DNA of 18,997 nt from Clostridiaceae bacterium (lineage in GTDB: Bacteria > Bacillota > Clostridia > Clostridiales > Clostridiaceae): assembly GCA_902363375.1 (NCBI GenBank), contig CABIZX010000008.1:1-18997 (forward strand), in the 5' to 3' direction. Below are positions 15,117-18,997 of the stretch, one piece after another. Positions within the stretch are counted from its first letter, which is position 1. Each line of letters starts with the position of its first letter. The notes beneath the pieces were generated by a model, which was not told the origin of the DNA, did not search any database, and saw only the letters and a list, made by a program, of their open reading frames with translations. Both the position numbers and the translations under genes were made by a program.

Positions 15117-15743
15117 TTAAAGTTCTCCCTTCAAATAATAAACAGCAATTTGGGTCCTATGTTTTAGATTAGTTTTAGTCAATATGTTAGTGATGTAATT
15201 TTTCACAGTTCCTTCAGTAATAAAGAGCTTTTCTGATATCTCTCTATTACTCAGTCCATCAGCAATTAGTTCTATAATCTCTAATTCTCGTCTTGAGAAT
15301 ATATCCCTACAAGTTTTAGAAAATAAATTAGAAGAGGTAGAAACTAGTCTATCTATTATCTTATTTTCTATTACACCATTCCCATTATGGACAACCTTAA
15401 TGGTATTGATTATTGTATCAGGAGAATTACTTTTTAATAAATATCCTTTCGCTCCATTTTTTAGAGCTGAGGATATATATTCATCTTCATCAAAGGTGGT
15501 TAAGATTATAATCTTAGTAGAAGTATTATCAAAGATTTTTTTAGTAGCTTCAACACCGTTTAATTTGGGCATACGAATATCTAAAAGAGCCACGTCAACT
15601 TGGTTATTAAGGCAATAATCAGTAGCTTCAATACCATTTTTACAAATACTAACTACATTTAGGTCCTTATCCATAGATAATATAATTTTTAAACTTTCTC
15701 TTATAAGAGAATCATCGTCACAAATTAAAACACTAATACTCAT
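15117..15743 (-). CDS. NarL/LuxR-family response regulator
   Basis: A 208-residue regulator. The receiver has acidic D9-D11, phospho-acceptor D55 in VALLDIRMPKLNG, T82 and K104 in KGYLLKS. The C-terminal LuxR-type helix-turn-helix (about 145-205) carries FSRRELEIIELIADGLSNRE and ITEGTVKNYITNIL. It is upstream of the ABC exporter genes on the same strand, and its cognate kinase is almost certainly the HisKA_3 kinase at 10593-11705. A perfect inverted repeat, GAATTAT-N4-ATAATTC (15776-15793), lies about 35 bases before its start and may be its own operator. Confidence 0.92.
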   Translation of the reverse strand: MSISVLICDDDSLIRESLKIILSMDKDLNVVSICKNGIEATDYCLNNQVDVALLDIRMPKLNGVEATKKIFDNTSTKIIILTTFDEDEYISSALKNGAKGYLLKSNSPDTIINTIKVVHNGNGVIENKIIDRLVSTSSNLFSKTCRDIFSRRELEIIELIADGLSNREISEKLFITEGTVKNYITNILTKTNLKHRTQIAVYYLKGEL

Positions 15744-15775
15744 AATAACTCCTATTTTGAAATTTTTTATTTAAT

Positions 15776-15793
15776 GAATTATATAAATAATTC
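15776..15793. promoter_or_regulatory. Inverted repeat before the NarL-type regulator
   Basis: GAATTAT, four bases, ATAATTC: a perfect 7-bp inverted repeat 33 bases upstream of the regulator start. On the minus strand it contains TATAAT, so a protein bound here would cover a -10 element. It is a candidate autoregulatory site; AT-rich palindromes can also arise by chance. Confidence 0.35.
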
Positions 15794-15885
15794 TATAAAA
15801 ATTATTAAAAACCTTTATATATACCCTCTAATCTAGGACATGTTAAGTAGTATCTATGTGTTTTTTATTTTAAATTGGATATAAC

Positions 15886-15931
15886 AAAAAATAGCGAGAT
15901 TACCCCGGGGGTGGGTATCTACGCTATTTTT
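15886..15931 (-). terminator. Terminator after rubrerythrin
   Basis: The outer stem pairs AAAAATAGCG (15887-15896) with CGCTATTTTT (15922-15931). An inner stem, AGAT-ACCC against GGGT-ATCT, has a GC-rich tip. On the minus strand it lies just after the rubrerythrin stop and ends in a T run. Confidence 0.85.
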
Positions 15932-15938
15932 AGAATAG

Positions 15939-16478
15939 TTATTCTAGAGGATTACAATATGGCTGAAACCAAGTTTGAGGGAAATTACAAAGTGGACATA
16001 GTTTAGGAGCTGTGGATCCTTCATGAATATATCCACAGTTTGTACATTGCCATAGAGAGTTAGAACATCCCTTATACAATGTAGAGCTAAGTAATCTATT
16101 GTAAAGAGCACGGAATCTTAAATCGTGTTCTGTTTCTACTTCAGCAAGTTCTTTATAGAAGTCTGCTATTTCGTGGAACCCTTCCTTTCTTGCGACTTCC
16201 TCATATTCTTTATAAATTGCAGTTGCTTCAGCAGTCTCGCCCATAAAGGCATTCATTAAGTTTTCTTCTGTAGATTTTACTTTATCAAGAAAGTCATTAT
16301 AAACCCTCCTGGCATGAGCAAGTTCATTGTAGGCAGTTTCATCAAAAACTTGAGCTATATAATGATAACCTTCTTGTCTAGCCTTTTCTGCAAATAATGT
16401 ATACTTAGTGTTAGCCTTACTTTCGCCGGTAAAGGTCTTTCTTAAGTTTTTTTCAGTTTGGCTTCCATTAAGATCCAT
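15939..16478 (-). CDS. rbr: Rubrerythrin
   Basis: A 179-residue protein. An N-terminal four-helix ferritin-like domain carries the diiron ligand set E19, E52, H55, E81, E84, E115 and H118. A C-terminal rubredoxin-like iron site has paired CxxC motifs (C145/C148 and C161/C164). This is the classic rubrerythrin layout, not the reversed form. In anaerobes rubrerythrin reduces hydrogen peroxide to water with electrons from rubredoxin or NADH-linked reductases, protecting against oxygen exposure. The ATG at 16478 follows a GGAG site. A fair promoter on the minus strand is TTGTAA (16541-16536) and TAGTAT (16518-16513), 17 bases apart. I saw no convincing PerR box. Confidence 0.94.
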   Translation of the reverse strand: MDLNGSQTEKNLRKTFTGESKANTKYTLFAEKARQEGYHYIAQVFDETAYNELAHARRVYNDFLDKVKSTEENLMNAFMGETAEATAIYKEYEEVARKEGFHEIADFYKELAEVETEHDLRFRALYNRLLSSTLYKGCSNSLWQCTNCGYIHEGSTAPKLCPLCNFPQTWFQPYCNPLE

Positions 16479-16539
16479 ATAAATCTCCTAAAAATTATTA
16501 TCTAGTTATAATATACTAATTAATATGTAGAATGGTTAC

Positions 16540-16585
16540 AAAAATAGGCTATCAAACTTAATTTAAGTTTGATAGCCTATTTTTT
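16540..16585. terminator. Bidirectional terminator downstream of the 123-residue gene
   Basis: A perfect inverted repeat: AAAAATAGGCTATCAAACTT from 16540, with AAGTTTGATAGCCTATTTTT ending at 16584. On the minus strand it follows the stop of the 123-residue gene and ends in a T run. Confidence 0.86.
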
Positions 16586-16630
16586 ATTAATATACTGATC
16601 AGTATCTATAATAAATCTTACACAGAAATT

Positions 16631-17002
16631 TTATTCTTCATAATAGCTAAAGCAATAAAATAGACAGTTTTTGTATTGTGGAAGATCACTCTCAAGTATA
16701 ACATGACCATTATCAGGCATTTTAGTATAGAATTTTTTAGAGCCATCCTCAAATCTAACTTCTATAGTTCTGAGCTTTTTAAAAAGCTCATTAGCTAGCT
16801 CATAATTAATAGGTTTAATTATTCTCCATTTATCATTAAGGCTTACATGTTTGTCCTTTGAAAGTTTTACACGCCTATGAATGATGAACTTTTCAGGGCC
16901 CCTAAGTTCAAGAGTATGACCTTCAGGGTTAATAGCTCTGTAAGTTGGATTAGAGTCTAAAATTTGAAATGCCTCTAAAGTTGATAAATTGTATTCTAAC
17001 AT
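16631..17002 (-). CDS. Hypothetical protein, 123 residues
   Basis: I do not recognise this protein. It has no signal peptide or membrane segment. It is mixed charged with several aromatic residues, and includes PEGHTLELRGPEKFIIHRRV (about 26-45), KWRIIKPINYELANELFKKL and a C-terminal Cys/Tyr-rich end (CLFYCFSYYEE). The layout suggests a small globular beta-rich domain. The ATG at 17002 follows a strong AAGGAGG site, and the gene has its own terminator, so it is probably a real single-gene unit. Confidence 0.75.
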   Translation of the reverse strand: MLEYNLSTLEAFQILDSNPTYRAINPEGHTLELRGPEKFIIHRRVKLSKDKHVSLNDKWRIIKPINYELANELFKKLRTIEVRFEDGSKKFYTKMPDNGHVILESDLPQYKNCLFYCFSYYEE

Positions 17003-17236
17003 AAAAATAACCTCCTTAAAATATTTTCGATTTATTACAGTTGTAAATTTCCTTTTATAAATAAGTGTAATGTTATAATTATATCATAATACAATTATAA
17101 ATAAAGACATTTATTTGTAAATATATCATAATATTCTAAATATTCGATTTATTATATTTGAATCTTATGTTATCATATAGAATATAAGTAACTATAAATA
17201 TGAGGGGATATTAATTTTAAATTTGGGGGAATTTAA
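17003..17236. promoter_or_regulatory. Divergent promoter region with a 12-bp direct repeat
   Basis: 234 bases between two divergent genes. TTCGATTTATTA occurs twice in the same orientation (17026-17037 and 17143-17154), 117 bases apart; each copy lies near one of the two genes. Several AT palindromes occur between them. No convincing -35/-10 pair could be fixed by eye. Confidence 0.35.
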
Positions 17237-18622
17237 ATGAATATGAAGTTGTTAAAAAATATTTCATGGTTGATAACTATGGATGTTAAGGAAAATATAT
17301 TTGAGAACATGGATTTACTAATAGAAGATAACAAGATAAAAAAGATAGAAAAAAATATAGATATTTCTAATATGGATAATAAAGTACAGGTAATAGATTG
17401 CACAGGTATGGCTGTATTGCCGGGATTTGTAAATACCCATCATCACATTTATCAAAGCTTATTTAGGGGAATTAGAGAAGTTCAGAATATGAGCCTTTTT
17501 CCATGGCTAAGAAGGCTTTATGAATTTTGGAAACACTTAGATTGCGAGAGTATATACTATGGGGCATTGGTTAGTTTCAGTGAGTTAGTACGTACCGGTT
17601 GTACAACTACAGCAGATCATCATTATATATTTCCACAAAAATCTAGTAATAATTTGATTGATGAGGAGATTAAAGCTGCTAAGAAAATTGGAATAAGATT
17701 TCATGCTGCAAGAGGTTCAATGAATTTAGGAAAAGAACAAGGTGGGTTACCTCCATCCTCAGTTATTCAAACTGAGGAAGAGATTTTATTAGATTCTGAA
17801 AGGTTAATAGATAATTATCATGATTATAGAGATTTAGCAATGACAAGAATTGCTTTAGCACCATGCTCACCTTTTTCTGTAACTAAAAATTTAATGTGGG
17901 AAACAAAAAATTTAGCAAGAAAAAAGGGTATAATGCTCCATACACATCTCTGTGAGACTATAGATGAAGAAATGTATTGTAAAGAAATGTATGATAAAAC
18001 TCCAATAGAACTCATGGAGGAATTAGAATGGATAGGTAGTGATGTATGGTTTGCGCATGGTATATACTTAAGTGATAGAGAAATGAAGGCTATTCAAGGC
18101 GCAGGTATATCTCATTGTCCAACTTCTAATATGAAATTAGGCAGTGGAATATGTAAGACCAGCGAGCTTATAAAAGTGGGAATACCTATAGGTATAGGTG
18201 TAGATGGAAGTGCTTCTAATGATGGTTCAAATATGTGGGAAGAAGTTAGGAGAACATATTTATTGAATCATCTGAAATATGGAAGTACAGGGTTAAGTGC
18301 CTACGAAATATTAAAAATGGCTACAAAGGGTGGTGCAGAAGTATTAGGAAGAAAAGATATAGGTAGTCTAGAAGTAAATAAGGCAGCTGATATTATTATT
18401 ATTGATTTAAAAGATATATCTTTTGCGGGATGTGAGGACCCTATAGTTGCTATAGTATGTTGTGGTAATTCAAGTTTTGTAAAATACACTATTATAAATG
18501 GACAAATAGTGTTTAAAGATGGAATTATATCAACTGTAGATGATGAGAGGATAAGATTGAAAGCAAATACCCTATCTAAGGAAATAAGGGACAAAGAAAT
18601 CGGTCTAAGAAGTATAAATTAA
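17237..18622 (+). CDS. 8-oxoguanine deaminase-type amidohydrolase
   Basis: A 461-residue metal-dependent hydrolase of the amidohydrolase superfamily. Metal ligands are visible: H68 and H70 in VNTHHHIYQ, a histidine in MLHTHLCE (about 235-237), one in WFAHGIYL, and the aspartate in GIGVDGSASND (about 323). Segments typical of the 8-oxoguanine/hydroxyatrazine-like deaminase branch are SLFPWLRRLYEFW, TGCTTTADHHYIFP and ARGSMNLGKEQGGLPPSSV. This best fits 8-oxoguanine deaminase, which converts 8-oxoguanine to urate in purine salvage or breakdown. Guanine deaminase or another aminohydrolase remains possible, since substrate calls within this branch are not certain from sequence. The ATG at 17237 follows a GGGGGA site. 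Confidence 0.87.
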   Translation: MNMKLLKNISWLITMDVKENIFENMDLLIEDNKIKKIEKNIDISNMDNKVQVIDCTGMAVLPGFVNTHHHIYQSLFRGIREVQNMSLFPWLRRLYEFWKHLDCESIYYGALVSFSELVRTGCTTTADHHYIFPQKSSNNLIDEEIKAAKKIGIRFHAARGSMNLGKEQGGLPPSSVIQTEEEILLDSERLIDNYHDYRDLAMTRIALAPCSPFSVTKNLMWETKNLARKKGIMLHTHLCETIDEEMYCKEMYDKTPIELMEELEWIGSDVWFAHGIYLSDREMKAIQGAGISHCPTSNMKLGSGICKTSELIKVGIPIGIGVDGSASNDGSNMWEEVRRTYLLNHLKYGSTGLSAYEILKMATKGGAEVLGRKDIGSLEVNKAADIIIIDLKDISFAGCEDPIVAIVCCGNSSFVKYTIINGQIVFKDGIISTVDDERIRLKANTLSKEIRDKEIGLRSIN

Positions 18623-18661
18623 AGATTTGTGGTTACGCTAATATCACAAAGGAGTGATATC

Positions 18662-18835
18662 ATGACTAATATGAAAAGAACACAAAATAATAAAAAACAA
18701 GATGGACATTTTAAAAAGAAAAATATAAATCATGATCCACAGACAGAAAGTGCAAAAGCTATATTTAATGGACCTAAAGTTGAATATAATGGACCAAAAG
18801 CGAAGGAACATGATCCAAAGGATTTTATAATTTAA
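18662..18835 (+). CDS. Small hydrophilic protein with NGPK/HDPK repeats
   Basis: A 57-residue, very polar, basic protein without hydrophobic segments. It contains NHDPQTESAKAIFNGPK, then EYNGPKAKEHDPKDFII, so short NGPK and HDP units recur. From memory it resembles tiny conserved clostridial proteins of unknown function (possibly the CPC_1213 group), which I cannot verify. The start is the ATG at 18662 with AAGGAG seven bases before it; the longer frame from 18629 is not needed. The gene begins 39 bases after the deaminase stop and may share its transcript. Confidence 0.72.
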   Translation: MTNMKRTQNNKKQDGHFKKKNINHDPQTESAKAIFNGPKVEYNGPKAKEHDPKDFII

Positions 18836-18888
18836 TATTTAATTAAAGCTTAAAGGATATATTATATAAGGCTAAGTCATATATAAAA

Positions 18889-18997
18889 TGGTCCCTATGT
18901 AAAGGACATTTTGAAAAAGACTATGCAGCTAAAAGCTGATTTCTATATTGGATAGGAGTCAGCTTTTTTAATCCCCATTGATATCTGAAATTATTAT
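18889..18997 (-). mobile_element. IS3-family insertion sequence, 3' end (cut by window edge)
   Basis: The right part of the window encodes, on the minus strand, the end of an IS3-family transposase, followed by a probable terminal inverted repeat starting TGGTCCCTATGTAAAGGACA at 18889. The element continues beyond 18997. It lies 54 bases downstream of the small hydrophilic gene and disrupts no visible gene. The exact boundary is inferred from the TG terminus. Confidence 0.68.
18921..18997 (-). CDS. IS3-family transposase, C-terminal fragment (partial)
   Basis: On the minus strand the last 25 codons read NNFRYQWGLKKLTPIQYRNQ, then LLAA and a stop at 18921. This matches the highly conserved C-terminal end of IS3/IS150-group transposase OrfB (the DDE integrase core), where the (Y)QWGLKKxTPxQYR motif closes the protein. 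The upstream part lies beyond the window, so whether the transposase is intact cannot be judged here. Confidence 0.82.
   Translation of the reverse strand, partial: NNFRYQWGLKKLTPIQYRNQLLAA

Noticed and set aside
15400..15618. Plus-strand 72-codon open frame
   Set aside because: Antisense to the receiver domain of the NarL-type regulator.
16481..16530. PerR-box-like sequence before rubrerythrin
   Set aside because: TTATAAC and ATAATAA flank a three-base centre, which does not match the 7-1-7 PerR spacing; too weak in AT-rich DNA.
17824..18594. Minus-strand open frames over the deaminase gene
   Set aside because: Shadows of a complete, motif-rich amidohydrolase gene.
1..18997. CRISPR array or prophage
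   Set aside because: No regularly spaced repeats and no phage structural, integrase or lysis genes were seen apart from the IS3 fragment at the right edge.

Overview
The window is AT-rich DNA from a low-GC, spore-forming Firmicute, most likely a Clostridium or close relative. Evidence: strong AGGAGG-type ribosome sites, many perfect AT-rich terminator hairpins, an rRNA operon ending in 5S and tRNA-Lys, a C-terminal-rubredoxin rubrerythrin, a CotH-family protein and a tandem glycine riboswitch. I cannot name the species.

Layout. 1-592: 3' end of a 23S gene, 5S rRNA and tRNA-Lys(UUU), closed by a terminator. 781-1705: a two-aptamer glycine riboswitch with a terminator platform, controlling a UPF0126/TRIC-family membrane protein. 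2092-2917: a Cys/Pro-rich small protein and a bacterial PH-domain protein. 2950-3069: a stand-alone, strongly diverged 5S rRNA-like RNA that keeps the 5S fold; this is the most unusual item here. 3335-6655: a three-gene operon of a VTC-type polyphosphate polymerase domain protein, a DUF4956 membrane protein and a membrane-anchored CotH-family kinase-like protein. It is convergent with an OmpR-type response regulator and sensor kinase (6727-8629, minus strand). The same 11-bp unit, at the same distance from a -10-like hexamer, lies before both the VTC operon and the regulator gene, so this pair probably controls the operon and itself.

9000-10508: a membrane-anchored lytic transglycosylase and two small membrane proteins. 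10593-15743: a DesK-type sensor kinase on the plus strand faces a minus-strand run of a NarL-type regulator, an ABC ATPase and two ABC-2 permeases. This gene set resembles the Bacillus Lnr (linearmycin) export systems. 15939-17002 (minus): rubrerythrin and an unrecognised 123-residue protein. 17237-18835: an 8-oxoguanine-deaminase-type amidohydrolase and a small hydrophilic protein. 18889-18997: the end of an IS3-family insertion sequence, cut by the window edge.

Several starts were moved downstream of the longest open frame because a good ribosome site points to an internal ATG (or TTG). The clearest case is at 1088, since the longer frame would start inside the riboswitch terminator.
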